Positions 1-10,766 of a stretch of DNA of 64,000 nucleotides are shown piece after piece; position 1 is the first letter of the stretch, and each line of letters opens with the position of its first letter. This DNA comes from Anodontia alba (taxonomy: Eukaryota; Mollusca; Bivalvia; Lucinida; Lucinidae). The notes beneath the pieces are model-generated. The model was given only the letters and a program-made list of their open reading frames with translations. It ran no database searches and had not been told where the DNA came from. The position numbers and the translations under genes were made by a program. The DNA lies in the NCBI GenBank assembly GCA_964016985.1, contig OZ024823.1, positions 66,546,514 through 66,610,513 on the forward strand, read 5' to 3'.

Positions 1-311
1 AACCAAGAGGCGCACAGCTTATATATTTAGTTTGTAGCAATGTTTAGTAGTCCCCTACATAAATCTTGCCAATGAAGCCCCTGGGCTCCAAACCGGCCAT
101 GTCCCCGGGGGTCATATGTTTATATAGAGCTATATAGCTAAAAACCTTCAAAAATCTTCTTCTCTGAAACCATAAGGCCCCTAGCTAACAGCTTAAGTAT
201 GTAGCGATGTTTAGTGGTCTCCTTCATAAATCCTTCCAATCAATTCCCTGGGGTCCAAACTGGCCATGCCCTGGGGGTCATTATCTCCCATAGACTTATA
301 ATGGGAAAAAC
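1..311 (-). repeat. Inverted portion of ~165-bp tandem array
   Basis: About two units of the array that follows, but in reverse orientation: the text reads as the reverse complement of the units at 490-2050 (for example the 'agcaatgtttagtagtcccc' phrase against 'gaccactaaacattgct'). The orientation flips near the terminal motif at 312. No gene is seen. Confidence 0.75.
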
Positions 312-348
312 TTAAACAAGAGGCCCATGGGCCACAACGCTCACCTGA
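312..348. repeat. Terminal motif of an array element (faces right)
   Basis: The motif begins aacaagaggcccatgggcc and continues to ctcacctgag. It matches, in inverted orientation, the motif at 7640-7673, and related motifs occur near 15.7, 16.1, 27.0 and 63.9 kb. It carries a small palindrome (gcccatgggc) next to the AACAAGAG terminus. I read it as the hairpin-bearing end of a non-autonomous element whose body is the array to the right. Confidence 0.6.
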
Positions 349-2051
349 GTTTTATTTTTTGTAAGTTAATCAGATCATTTAGTCATCATTCCCTATTAGC
401 CTATCATGTTTCAAGGCAACTGGTTAAACAGTTTTCGAGATATCTTGCTTACAAGGTTAAAATGCTGAAATTTTCAAAAGGCCATAAGTAAAACCAGTTT
501 AAACCCCAGGGCCTTGATCAGCAGGATTTATGTAGGAAACCACTAAACATTGCTACATACTAAATACATAAGCTGTGGGCCTGGGTTTCACAAAAAGAGA
601 TCGTTTAAGTTTTTCGCATTATAAGTCTGTGGGTGTAAATGACCCCCAGGGCATGGCCAGTTTGGACCCGGCCGACATGGTTGGCAGGATTTATGTAGGG
701 GACCACTAAACATTGCTACATACTAAATATTTAAGCTGTGGGCTTCATAGTTTCAGAGAAAAAAATTCTTTTAATTTTTTTTTTCCACTGTAAGTCCATG
801 GGAGCTAATGACCCCTGAGAAGTGGCCAATTTGGACCCCAGGGACATGTTTGGAAGAATTAATGTAGAAGACCACCACACATTGCTACATACTAAATCTT
901 TTAGCTCCGGGCTTCATGGTTTCAGAGAAGAAGATTTTTGAAGGTTCTTTAGCTACACGGTTCTATATAAACTTATGACCCCTGGGGTGTGACCAGTTTG
1001 GGCCCCAGGGGCTTGATTGACAGGATTTAAGTAGGGGACCATTACACACTGCTACATACTAAATATATAAGCTGTGGGCCTCATGGATTCAGAGAAGAAG
1101 ACTTTTTAGGTTTTTCCCATTTTAAGTCTATGGGAGCTAATGACCCCCAGGGCATGGCCAATTTAGACCCCAGGGGCATGGTTGGCAGGATTTATGTAGG
1201 AGACCACCAAACATCGCTACATAATTAATCTGTTAGCTCTGGGCATCATGTTTTCAGAGAAGAAGATTTTTTAAGTTTTTCCCATTATAAGTCTACTAGA
1301 GCTAATGACCCCTGTGGCCTGGCTGGTTTGGACCCAAGGGGCTTGATTGGCAGGATTTATGTAGGAGACCACTAAACACTGCTACATACATTATCTGTTA
1401 GCTCTCTGCCTCATGGTTTCAGAGAAGATTTTTGAAGGTCCTTAGCTGTATAGCTCTATATATACATATGACCCCTTGGGGTGTGGCCAGTTTGGAGCTC
1501 AGGGGCTTGATTGGCAGGATTTTTGTAGGGGACCACAACACATTGCTACATACTCAGTATATAAGCTGTGGGCCTCAAGGTTTCAGAGAAGAAGATTTTT
1601 TTAAGTTTTTCCAATTATATGTCTATGGGAGCTAATGACCCCAGGGGCATGGCCAGTTTGGACCCCCAGGGCATGATTGGCAGGATTTATGTAGTGGACC
1701 ACTACACATTTCTACATACTAAATATTTAAGCTCTGGGCCTCATGGTTTTAGAGATGATGATTTTTTAAGTTTTTCCCATTATAAGTCTGTGGGAGCTAA
1801 TAACCCCCAGGGTGTGGCCAGTTTGGACCCCAGGGGCATTGCTTGGCAGGATTTATGTAGGAGACCACTTAACATCGCTTCATACTTAATCCATTAGCTC
1901 TCAGCCTCATGGTTTCAGAGAAGATTTTTGAAGGTTCTTTAGCTATTATAGCTCTATGTAAACATATGATCCCTGGGGCGTGGCCAATTTGGACCCAAGG
2001 GCTTCATTGGCAGGATTTATGTAGGGAACCACTACACATTGCTACATACTA
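349..2051 (+). repeat. Tandem array, ~165-bp unit, about 10 copies
   Basis: The phrase 'caggatttatgtag' or a close variant recurs near 522, 683, 851, 1020, 1185, 1352, 1516, 1679, 1846 and 2007, giving a period of about 165 bp. Each unit also holds 'tttcagagaagaag', 'gacccc.gggg' and 'cattgctacatactaaat'. Units differ by scattered substitutions, so the array is old. Short open frames across it repeat with the unit and are not taken as genes. Confidence 0.85.
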
Positions 2052-2116
2052 AATATACACCTGTTCGTCTGTCATTACTGACAATGACCAATCCTAATCA
2101 ACTGTGTGATGTGTTA

Positions 2117-2689
2117 TTATTTGTGTGTTCTAAGATGGCTGATGAGACCAATCTTAGCTCTAAACTGCCTGTTGCAGATAGAACAAGAGAGGTCTGAGGA
2201 AGAAAGCTCTGTTGGTGATGCCTTAGCTCTGGCTTTCCGCTGTGCACGTTTCTGCTCGGCTTCGCTGATTCTTTATGCTTCGTATTCACCAGCTCCCCTT
2301 TTTATGAGGCCTCGCCACTTTGTACGATCTTGGGCAATCTGTTCCCATGACTCTGTTGGTAGGTTGAAGTCTTTAAGGGAGGCTTTGAGGGTGTCCTTGT
2401 ATCGCTTCTTCTGACCACCATGGGATCGTTTTCCTACTTGAAGTTCTCCATAGAGGAATTTCTTTGGCAAACGTTCATCAGGCATTCTGGTAACATGGCC
2501 TGTCCATCTTAACTGTGCCAATTTCAGAAGAGTATGTATACTCTGCATCCCTGCCCTTTTCAGGACTTCTGTGTCTGGAATCCTGTCTTGCCACTTGATC
2601 TTTAGAAGTTTTCTATGACAGCTTGTATGGAAGTGGTTCAGTCTTTTGGCATGCCGTTGGTAAACTGTCCAGTTTCGCATGCGTATAAT
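2117..2689 (-). pseudogene. LINE-A C-terminal region with C2H2 zinc finger
   Basis: This continues the LINE-A protein after the frameshift near 2690. It contains WTVYQRHAKRLNHFHTSC, LRWTGHVTRMPDERLPK and a basic segment, which is the usual post-RT region of this LINE type. The frame is interrupted by TAA at 2273-2275, then stays open to 2117 and ends with a C2H2-like finger, CSICNRQFRAKIGL followed by SHLRTHK. Terminal fingers of this kind are common in LINE proteins and probably bind the RNA or target DNA. Non-functional here. Confidence 0.75.
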
Positions 2690-3771
2690 AGTGTTGGCAG
2701 CACTACCGATCTATATACTTTCAGCTTTGTGTCAAGTCTGATTCCACTTCGGTCCCAAATACTTCCATGTAGCCGACCAAATGCTGCACTAGCTTTGGCA
2801 ATTCTAGCATTGACTTCATCATCAATGTGCTCAACTCTAGACAATGTGCTTCCAAGGTAGGTGAACTTGTCTACCACTTGCAGTCGTTGACCTTTCACTG
2901 TGATGGTAGGCTCCTTGTAAGGCTTTCCAGGTGCTGGCTGATATACTACCTCAGTCTTTTTGATGCTGATTGTGAGATCATAGCTGTCACATGCATCAGA
3001 TACTTGATGCACACCTTTTTGCATTTTCTCTTCTGTTCGAGCACCCTTTGCCATGTCATCAGCAAAGAGGAACTCGTCTAGCACCTTAGATTTAGCTTGC
3101 AACCTTCTTAGGTTGAAAAGTTTCCCATCAAAGCGATACTTAATAGGTATACCATTGTCACCATCCTGGAAAGCATCTGTAAGCATGACAGAAAACACCA
3201 TGCTGAACAGTGTTGAAGCTAGTACACAGCCTTGCTTAACTCCATTTGTCACAGGAAATGGATCAGAAAACTCGCCATCATTTTGGACCCTTGCAAGCAT
3301 ACCATCATGGAACTGCCGCACCATTGCTATGAATTTTGCAGGACAACCAAACTTTGCCATAATTTTCCAAAATCCCTCACAACTGACTGTGTCAAATGCT
3401 TTGGTAAGGTCGACAAAGGTCATGTAGAGGTCCACATTCTGTTCCTGGCATTTTTCTTGAAGCTGTCGTGCTGTAAAGATCATGTCTATTGTTCCTCTGT
3501 TTTTCCTGAATCCATACTGGCTTTCTGGTTGAAGCCCTAACCATTCCAGGTGTTCATTCAATTGGTTCAGTAGGACCCTAGCAAGAATCTTCCCAGCAAT
3601 TGACAATAAAGAGATGCCTCGATGATTGTCACAGACTTGAGGATTCCCTTTCCTTTTGAATAGGTGGATAATTGTTGCATCCTTGAATTCTTGAGGGATG
3701 GCTTCTTTTCTCCACATAATGTGAAATAACTGGAGGACCTCCTGCTTTGTAGATCTCTGCAGGTATTGCAT
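2638..3771 (-). pseudogene. LINE-A reverse transcriptase fragment
   Basis: The 377-codon open frame holds the RT core: the HRGISLLSIAGKILARVL block (residues about 52-69), YGFRKNRGTIDMIF, VDLTKAFDTVS with the catalytic Asp, GVKQGCVLASTLFS, and FADDMAKG for the FxDD catalytic motif. It would copy its own RNA at a nicked target. The N-terminal RT segment (SDAIPAEIYKAGG) lies in another frame at about 3730-3778, so a frameshift occurs just inside the first codons and the apparent ATG at 3771 is not a true start. The frame is lost again at about 2690, after LLYACET. Confidence 0.85.
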
Positions 3772-3799
3772 CTGATCTTATCATCATAATATCATAATC

Positions 3800-4116
3800 G
3801 GATTTTTGATTAATGTGCAGGTACAGGGGCAACATCCACATCAGTGGGCCCCCTTCCAGATAGCTGGCTTGCTGCACGCATGGCAGATCTCACACCAGAT
3901 CTCCAGGTACGTCTATCATGAGGGTTGATAGCCAAGAGCTTCCACTCTCTGCAATCCCTCTCTGTCAGCTGCTTCCATGTCATTTTGGGCCTCCATCAAC
4001 CTGTATGTCAAAGGCTGTCTTGACTGCACCGTTGGAGCGCTCCACATGTCATTACCATCAGAATCTTCTCTCCTTCAGAATGAGATCCAGATCCTCAATG
4101 CCAAGCCGCACAAGTA
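3800..4116 (-). pseudogene. LINE-B C-terminal coding fragment (distal to the insertion)
   Basis: Reverse-strand text encodes the end of LINE-B and matches the plus-strand copy at 34050-34370. The copy reads ERRLRWYGHVERSTG, KHGPGRPKMTWKQLTERD and the tail before the 3' UTR. The coding piece just 5' of it (SSELLVRFG on the other side) lies beyond the pogo-like insertion at 6090-6164. This conserved RWxGHV...RP...W block is typical of LINE C-termini. Confidence 0.75.
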
Positions 4117-4403
4117 CACTGCAGCGCCGTTACAACGCGGTCGTCGGGAGCCATGAACACTGACCGCGTTATACGTGGTCCGCGTTATACTGAACATGAC
4201 AACCCCACCTACTTGCACCACTGCAGTTTCCTCCAGTTATTATGAGATATTACACATTGCATGTATGTTATATTGTATGTTCCTTTTTTATTTATTTATT
4301 TTTTTATTTTTTTTATTGTTGAAACTTTGTGCATGTACCTTGCCTGATTTCATTCTTTTAATCCAGTAAATAATAAATTTTTAAGCTTAAATTGTTTTGT
4401 TTT

Positions 4404-4707
4404 GCCGGCCTCGGTGGCTCAGTTGGATGCGCCGTCCGACTGGAGACCAGGAGGTCCCGGGTTCAACCCCCGCCAAGGTCGGCAACATTCTTTCGTGGAG
4501 ATTGAGCATGAAATATTTTCTACGGTCATTCTCTCCCTTCCGCTGATTCAAGAAGGGCAGTTGTCAGTTTCTGGCGAAAGAATGTGCACAATACTGGTTA
4601 ACCGCTTAGAGGACTAAGCCTGCCCAGTAAACGTGTGGCTAGGTAAACTGACCGCGCTCGACATGACCCCATTGGGTTGACTGGGCCGTAAAACCTCAAC
4701 ACAAACA
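4404..4707 (+). mobile_element. SINE family A, full length (nested in the pogo-like element)
   Basis: A tRNA-derived SINE of 304 bp with A box 'tggctcagttgg' and B box 'ggttcaacccc' in its first 75 bp. A unique body follows (tctacggtcattctctccct, gtcagtttctggcgaaag), then the tail gggttgactgggccg with aacctcaacacaaacaaa. The target duplication is 15 nt (aaattgttttgtttt) at 4389-4403 and 4708-4722. It would be made by RNA polymerase III and moved by a partner LINE. Confidence 0.93.
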
Positions 4708-5489
4708 AAATTGTTTTGTTTTCTTTTATGATCATTCAAGGGAACTAACTGCAACAGTCTTGCATTATGGATAACTGTAATAAACAACGTGTCCTTTACC
4801 GGAAATTGCCTTGAGCATGTGCACAGTTGATCTGCGTGTCAAAAAATAACCTTTGTTGCTCCCTGGAAAAATTCAGCAGATGACAAATTGATGATATTTT
4901 TCTTTTTCTTTCTTTCTTTTTTTTTTTTCCATACAACAACTTTTTTCATGCAGATTTTCTCAAGTTTGCATGCAGTGTCAAAATCTTGCAGCCTGAGGAT
5001 ATAAGAAAAAAATATTTCAGAAGGTGGTCTGCTAATTATATTCACACAGCATGCTAAGGGTTTAGCAACAGGTGCAGAAAAAAAATCAATACCAGCTGTT
5101 GGTCAGATGTTAAGTAACATGATAAAAGGGACAGGCTTACCTGCTTGGTCAGTTTTTATTGCTGCTGTTGATTTCTTTCACAATAAAAAAATCTAATCTC
5201 AGATATTTTTTTATAAAGAGCACTGACCAGTCTGTTTCATATTTGTCCAGAAAGTACATCTCGTTTCCCAGCAGTCTATTTCCGTTAACCAAGGGTAGCA
5301 GTACTTTTTAACTAAAAAAAAAAGACGCCTTATCTGGAGCTATAAACTGTCTCAGTGTATTCACACTTGACCCGTTTCTTTGATCTGTTTGGACATGCCA
5401 ACTGTCATAGCTCCAGATAAGAGGGTCTATCCACAGCTCCAGACTAGAGGAGTCTCCACATATTAAATTTCTTATTTCTCCACGTAAAC

Positions 5490-5552
5490 TTAGGTTGTGG
5501 ATACTCATGGAAGCGCCTCGCCGAGGCACTTCCAGAGAGTACCCAAAACCTA
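5490..5552. repeat. Palindrome module, copy 1
   Basis: The inverted repeat runs aggttgtgg, atactcatggaagcgcctcg, then the complementary arm ccgaggcacttccagagagt and acccaaaacct. It is a diverged copy of the palindrome found best preserved at 54.8 kb. It lies inside the pogo-like element, between two segments bearing 'ttatctggagctat' and its complement. Confidence 0.65.
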
Positions 5553-6164
5553 CAATTTCATGGAGAATTAAGGAAAAAATAACAGTCTTTTTTAATTAAA
5601 AAAAAAAAAAGACACCTAATCTGGAGCTATGGACTGTGGCAGTGCATTCACACATGTCACACAAACGGATTAATTATCAGACTACCATTACAGCAAAAGG
5701 ACAGTGAAGAGTGTTGATTTATGACTGTGTTAGGATAATGATGTAATTAATTTGTGTTGCGTAAGTTACTCTTATTATTTCTCTTATTTCTCATACAATA
5801 CATGAAAATTATCGTTGAGGGCTGTGCCAGTTACCGTAGTATGGCTTTTAAATGGTGCGCGGACGTTATCTGAAATAGCCTAAAGACAAAAACTGATGAA
5901 AAGTTTGGTAAAAAAGAATGAGTAAATCAGCGAGTATATGGTCACGGCTGGCGATTTTTAGACTGCCGCGTTCCGCGGAAAAAGGGCAACACTTTCAAAC
6001 TGGTGGGGGGAAAAAACGGGAGCCACGGCCCAACCGCGTTATAACGGTTTCCGCGTTATTAGCGACCGCGTTATAACGGCGCTGCAGTGTAGCTCATTGG
6101 ACCTGGTGGTGACAATGTCTTGCGGCCTGACATTGCAGATCTGTCTGATCATTGCCCTGTCATT

Positions 6165-6734
6165 TCACTGCAGACGCTGGAGGTTCGGCTTTGTCAATGA
6201 CCAAGTCTCGCTGGCATGGAGCATTGCGCTCCGCACACAAGAGCTATACACATGGCCACGTGTTTTGAAAGAGAGGTGGCGTGAAGAGAGAACTGGTAGC
6301 AGATCCTTGAACTTCTTGCAGGCTGTTTTCACACGTGTTGTGGTTGAGAGTTCACAGCCACCTGCTGCTGAGAGCATGTCTCCTAGGTAGCAAAAGGAAG
6401 CTACCACCTCAAGCTTGTCAGGTCCGACCTGGACTTCCTTCTGTGGTCTGCCATCCAAGGGGCGTGCAGTTCCCTGGCACCGTGTACATCTGTAGTCAGG
6501 GTCATTTTTCAAGTGCTTGAGCCCACTGCATTTCTTGTGCATCCAGTGCTTGCAGCCATTGCAGAAGATGCTGTTGCTGCCCACTCCAGTGCGACAGACG
6601 GCGCATGGAAACTCGCCTGAACTCTGCAGGAGGTCCAGTCCCGTACCGCAGATCATGATCTTTGTCTTTCCTGCATTTACTCTCAGCCTTTCTTCTCCAT
6701 TGCTTCTTTCCAAGTCAAGAGCCTCCTGACACAT
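6165..6734 (-). pseudogene. LINE-B post-RT segment with PHD-like zinc finger
   Basis: After the frameshift the protein continues through LRVNAGKTKIMICGTG into a Cys/His-rich insert: CAVC, then CNGC, HWMHKKC and CTRC. The spacing resembles a PHD or treble-clef finger. The thumb-side block VASFCYLGDMLSA and LHASETWSLTKPNLQRLQ follow. It ends at a TGA (6165-6167). The related copy at 33.9 kb has a TGA at the same position, so the stop is shared by both copies. The finger inside an RT protein probably contacts nucleic acid; that is inference. Confidence 0.8.
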
Positions 6735-7548
6735 TCCTCAAGCGATTCAGCGATGATAAGGTCATCGGCAAAGAGGTCCTCCCAGGGGACCCCAAAGCGG
6801 AACTCCCGTGATAAGGCTTCAAGCACAATGATGAAGAGCAGCGGGCTGAGTACTGATCCTTGGTGAACACCAACCTTCACTTCAAACTCTTCACTGTACC
6901 CCTCACCAACACAGACACGGCTCCGCGCATTTGCATACATCCCCTGCACCAGTCGCACAATCCACTCCTCCACACCAAGTTTTCTCAGCACCCACCAGAT
7001 GACTTTCCGAGGTACTCGATCAAACGCCTTCTCCAGGTCTACGAAAGCCATGTAGAGTCTGTTATTGGCAGCTAGATACTTCTCTTGCAGCTGCCCGACA
7101 ACAAAGATTGCGTCTGTCGTGCCTCTGCCTGGGACGAAGCCAAACTGGGAATTGTCGATTGACACCAACTGTCTGATGAGGCTGTCCACAATCCTCTCCA
7201 GGATTTTCATAACCTGCTCTGTCAGCTTGAGACTGCGGTAGTTGCCTCTTTCCAATGCGTCCCCTTTTCCCTTGTAGAGGCAGACAATGAAACTCTGCTC
7301 CCAGTCAGAGGGTACCTTGCCATCACGAATGATTGCAACTGTGAAGTCACGGATCATGGAGGCGCCCATGTCACCGGCGGCTCGTATCATCTCCACCACT
7401 ACGCCTGATGGGCCTGGTGCTTTGCCAGCCTTCATCTGTGAGATAGCCTTCTTAACCATATCAATGGTGATTGGGATGGACGGGCCTTCCACTGGTGGTT
7501 GATATGACAGGTGGTCTGGGTCCCAGTCAAACTCAACGTTGAGAAGCC
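6683..7548 (-). pseudogene. LINE-B reverse transcriptase domain
   Basis: The open frame has the RT landmarks in order: MKAGKAPGPSGVVVEMI, ANYRSLKL-like block (ERGNYRSLKLTEQVMKILE), FGFVPGRGTTDAIFVV, VDLEKAFDRVPRKVI with the catalytic Asp, GVHQGSVLSPLLFIIVLEAL and LFADDLIIAE as the FADD motif. It is open at the truncated 5' end, with about 18 codons upstream of the first listed residues near 7492. There is no genuine start codon. The frame is lost at about 6700, where the next segment overlaps in another frame. Confidence 0.88.
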
Positions 7549-7673
7549 TTCAAAATTAGGATGATCTTTTCATTAGTTGCGATGACAGGATTGGAAAAAT
7601 GTTGCATAACATCTGCATATCTGCAGTGGCTATGTCACTCAGGTGAGCGACCCGTGGCCCGTGGGCCTCTTGT
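7549..7673 (+). repeat. Right end of the array element opened at 312
   Basis: Sequence 'attggaaaaatgttgca...actcaggtgagcgacc' followed by cgtgggcctcttgttt. The same end type recurs at 16020-16128, where 'attggaaaaatgttgta' also precedes it. It faces the motif at 312, so the two LINE relics lie between the two ends of one array element. Confidence 0.65.
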
Positions 7674-7825
7674 TTTATCTGAGGTATATTTTAAAATGCT
7701 TCACTGCACTTGAATGGGTGTTGAATAGCTAATGATACCCGTTAATTTCGTGCAAATTGCTTTCCAACTGAGTTATTTCAAATTGAAATAGATGCAGTCA
7801 TATACACTGACCAATTTACTTGTTA

Positions 7826-8910
7826 CATTGGAACACGGACCAGAAGACTGAAATTCGTAGCTATATTAAATGCCACATTAGGCTTAATATAGATTCAAAG
7901 CAGATATTTAATGAATTGTGTGGTATATATGGACTCAGACCATTTCAATGCGCACAGTTTTTAGGTGGGTTAAACTTTTTAAAGCTGGTAATTTTTCTGT
8001 TGAAGATGATACCCGTACTGGAAGGACTAAGACCTCTGTTAACATCTCTAACATCGCTGCTGTAAAGATTGTGGTCGAACAGGATGCGCGATTGTCTGTC
8101 GAAGATATAGCTAGTTGTACTGGCATATCAGAAGGCAGTGTGCAAACAATTCTGAAAAAGCGTTTGGACCTGAGAAAGGTTTGCGCTAGGTGGGTACCTC
8201 ATTTGCTCACTGAGGAGCAAAAGATACAACGCCTTAAATGTGCCCAGGAATTTTTGAAAACATACAAAGGTTGTAATAGTCGGGTTATTTCTAACTTGCT
8301 AACAGGTGATGAAACCTGGGTGCACATGTTTGAGCCACAAAGGAGGGCTGATTATAAGCAGTGGAAGCGAAAAGATCAAAAACGCCCATGTATTGCCAAA
8401 AGAACCATAAGTTCGAAAAAGATGTTGTATGCAATTTTCTTTTTTCTAAGTAGGCCAGTCGTTCAAGTGCCTTGTCCATCTGGTCATACAGTCACTGGCT
8501 GATTCTAAAAGAATTCTGTACTGAAGAAAGTGAAAGAGTTTTACAATAAGAAACGACCAAGCAAAGGATGATCAGGAGTCCACCTTTTACATGACAACGC
8601 CTCCTCTCATATGTGTGAGATTAAGTCTTTTTTGGCTTCTGAAAAGGTGAAAGTTTTAAACCATCCACCTTATTCACCTGAGTCCTGTGACTTCTTTTTA
8701 TTTCCAAGGCTTAAGAAAATGCTTTCTGGAAATAAGTATACGTCTAGAAGTTCTCTTGGCAGCGCTATTTATCAGTGTCTCCAACAGATACCAAAAGAAG
8801 ACAGGGGGAATACTTTGAAGGTTTGTAATAAAAATATGTTTGATAAAATGTAGCACTGAAGTAATCCGACCCCAGTGACAAAACTTTTTGCAGGACCCTC
8901 GTATCAGTTA
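7826..8910 (+). pseudogene. Mariner-family transposase relic
   Basis: Three plus-strand frames together cover a mariner transposase. First, an N-terminal helix-turn-helix region (about 7826-8150, broken by a frameshift near 7960; SVEDIASCTGISEGSV is the second helix-turn-helix). Then GDETWVHMFEPQRRADYKQW with the first catalytic Asp and a break near 8500. Last, LLHDNASSH with the second Asp (8593-8595) and HPPYSPES followed by CDFFLFPRLKK with the third. The second and third Asp are 31 residues apart rather than the usual 34, because residues are missing in the SPDLAPxD-type loop. The right end 'tttttgcaggaccctcgta' (8886-8904) resembles a mariner terminus; no matching left terminus is visible. 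Confidence 0.85.
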
Positions 8911-10104
8911 AGGATAAATGGCACGTACATGGCCATTCTAGGGCTTTTCATGTCTCCGGGTATGGAAGTAAATATACTATTTCTGATAATTCATAAAAAA
9001 GCTTTTAGAATAAGAATTGTGTCGATTTTTCCAAGCACACTATCATGAAACACGGGTACAACTTACCACGGATCATGTGTTGTGTCTGGATACACTAAAC
9101 ACGGAAAAGTGGTACAACAAACACGGATATGGAAACCCCAAACTTTTTTTTCCAGTACAAGCGCCAGTTTTCAAGAATTAGCCGAGAAGACCGGTACATG
9201 TCTTCCCCTTAAGTTGTAAAATTGCAACATCAACTGATGCGCTTGCCATTCCAAAAATAGAAAGCATTCTGGGTAAGATGTGTTCGCTGACATTTCATGT
9301 AGCTGAGTGCCAGAGGTTAATGACATGTAGACAACTTCTTTATACATCAGACGCACAATAAACAGTCGCATTGACCCATAAAATTTGCGTATGGCATACA
9401 AAATAATCTGCGTATGCACATGTAAACTATAGCAATGTACATTTGGCTTAATATCCCCGTTTTAACAAACAGTTTATTATTTCAAATGTCACGAGCAAAG
9501 ATCGGCGTCATTTCAAAACCATGTTTTTACTCCAGGCAACGAGCTCCACTAACTGAGCAAAAACAACTTCATTGAGACACTGTTTGGTCTCATAGTGCAG
9601 TCACAAGAATCTGCAAATAATTTGTCAGTACACTACTGACTGAGGATACTTTGTCTGTTTACATTCTGCGAGCAACTAAAGACTTATTCATTATATCAAT
9701 ACGGGAACCAATGACTTTGACCTAAGTGCGCGGATTTGAGTCTTTCCTGGACATGCATATTTTATTGAAGGTTTTTTTTTCTTTCACCCGTTTTACTAGT
9801 TCTTGCACACCAGATGAGGAAATCCTAATTTTTACCTTGAGATAGAAACTTTTATCCTATCCAGGTGGTCCTGCAAAGGGATTGTATAAAAGTAAAAAAT
9901 TCTGCAGTGTTTGACTCGGAGGTGTTTGATGTACACTTGTTGTATAGGACGTCATGTACGCTGTCGTTAAGATACTGCATGTAACAGAACGTGACTAAAC
10001 GCCACAATAATTTCATCACAATATGGCGGACATCAGCAATCAAAGTGACTGCATTTAAATCTACTTCTAGACTTAAAGGTATAACAGAAAAAGATTCTGT
10101 AATG
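8911..10104. other. No recognised feature
   Basis: AT-rich single-copy-looking sequence. I see no convincing exon, RNA gene or repeat; the short open frames have no recognisable product. Confidence 0.5.
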
Positions 10105-10282
10105 GGTCATTCTCTCCCTTCAGCTGATTCAATCAAGGCAGTTGTCAGTTTCTGGCGTAAGAATGTGCACTGTACTGGTTAATCACTTATAAATAAGCCT
10201 GTCCAGGAAGTGTTGTTTGGTAAACTGAACAGCTCGATAAGACCAAAATAGGGTTGACTGGGCCGTCAAACTCCAAAACAAA
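10105..10282 (+). mobile_element. SINE family A, 5'-truncated copy
   Basis: It starts within the body at 'ggtcattctctcccttcagc', and continues through 'gttgtcagtttctggcg' and the tail 'gggttgactgggccgtcaaa'. The tRNA-like head is absent, as expected for incomplete reverse transcription. A SINE-B copy is inserted in its A/C tail. Confidence 0.85.
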
Positions 10283-10291
10283 CAAACAAAC

Positions 10292-10530
10292 TGGGGGTGA
10301 GATGTTGTGTATCTTACATCATCTGGGATGGCTTACAGTTGGTCAAGACCTGCTATAACCTTGTAGCAGGTAAGGGTAGAGGGGAATGTTTTTATTTCTT
10401 CCATTTCTTCACTTTCATCTCTCTTCCTTGTTCCTTTCCCTTGTGCTTCTTTCTCTTTTCTCCCTTTCTCTGAGACAACACAAAATGAACCACAAGGGTT
10501 GACACGGCGTTAAACCCTAACACAGTCAAT
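10292..10530 (+). mobile_element. SINE family B, inside a SINE-A tail
   Basis: It contains 'gtgtatcttacatca', 'tggcttacagttgg', 'acctgctataaccttgtagc', a CT-rich stretch, 'tttctctgagacaacac' and the tail 'gttaaaccctaacacagtca'. It is flanked by caaacaaac at 10283-10291 and 10531-10539, which is the SINE-A tail duplicated, so SINE-B landed there later. Confidence 0.8.
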
Positions 10531-10686
10531 CAAACAAACGTACAAAAGTAATGGGTATGAGGGGTAGCTAGGAAAATCCGTCCCTCATCCTTTTACGACC
10601 CACGACCCCTAACCTCAACTATCTACCTTGGAAGCTTATACATAGCGAATAGGTTTATAACTAATCTCTGACAACTGCATAAGGGG

Positions 10687-10766
10687 TACGACTCTTTGGC
10701 TCAGTGGTTAGAGCACTTGAGTTTCACCCATGTGGCCCAGTGTCGAATCCCACCATAGCCCGATTT
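10687..10766 (+). other. tRNA-like sequence (Glu-like, degenerate)
   Basis: Reads tctttggctcagtggttaga, gcacttgagtttcaccc, then a weak B box 'gtgtcgaatccca'. It resembles a tRNA-Glu body with a TTC anticodon position, but the acceptor and anticodon stems do not pair well. Probably the head of an old SINE or a tRNA pseudogene. Confidence 0.45.

Larger units (their letters stand above)
2052..3778 (-). mobile_element. LINE-A, 5'-truncated non-LTR retrotransposon
   Basis: A minus-strand LINE relic carrying the later part of a reverse transcriptase, a downstream domain and a terminal C2H2 zinc finger. Its 5' end abuts the 3' tail of LINE-B at 3779, and its 3' end runs into the tandem array near 2051. 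It is cut off inside the RT domain, so no endonuclease is present. Clade not assigned with certainty; RTE-like features are my impression only. At least two frameshifts (near 3730 and 2690) and one stop (2273-2275) make it dead. Confidence 0.8.
4117..6089. mobile_element. Pogo/Tigger-like non-autonomous DNA transposon, 1,973 bp
   Basis: It begins cactgcagcgccgtta and ends as the inverted equivalent (taacggcgctgcagtg). The TIR is about 27 bp with one mismatch. It is flanked by TA at 4115-4116 and 6090-6091. The intact LINE-B copy at 34.0 kb reads straight through this site with a single TA, proving insertion. Subterminal 'gaccgcgttata' repeats occur inside both ends. TA duplication with a CAcTG...cgttataacgcgg terminus fits the pogo/Tigger branch of Tc1/mariner. 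No transposase frame is present. Confidence 0.9.
3779..7548 (-). mobile_element. LINE-B, 5'-truncated, split by a pogo-like element
   Basis: A minus-strand LINE whose 3' tail at 3779-3800 is a short ATGATATTATGATG-type repeat rather than poly(A). The body is split by the 4117-6089 DNA transposon. A second copy of its last ~780 bp lies on the plus strand at 33616-34398, and comparing the two fixes the insertion point to the base. Truncation at about 7548 lies inside the RT-coding region, so the endonuclease is absent. It sits with LINE-A inside the array element of 312-7673. Confidence 0.85.
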
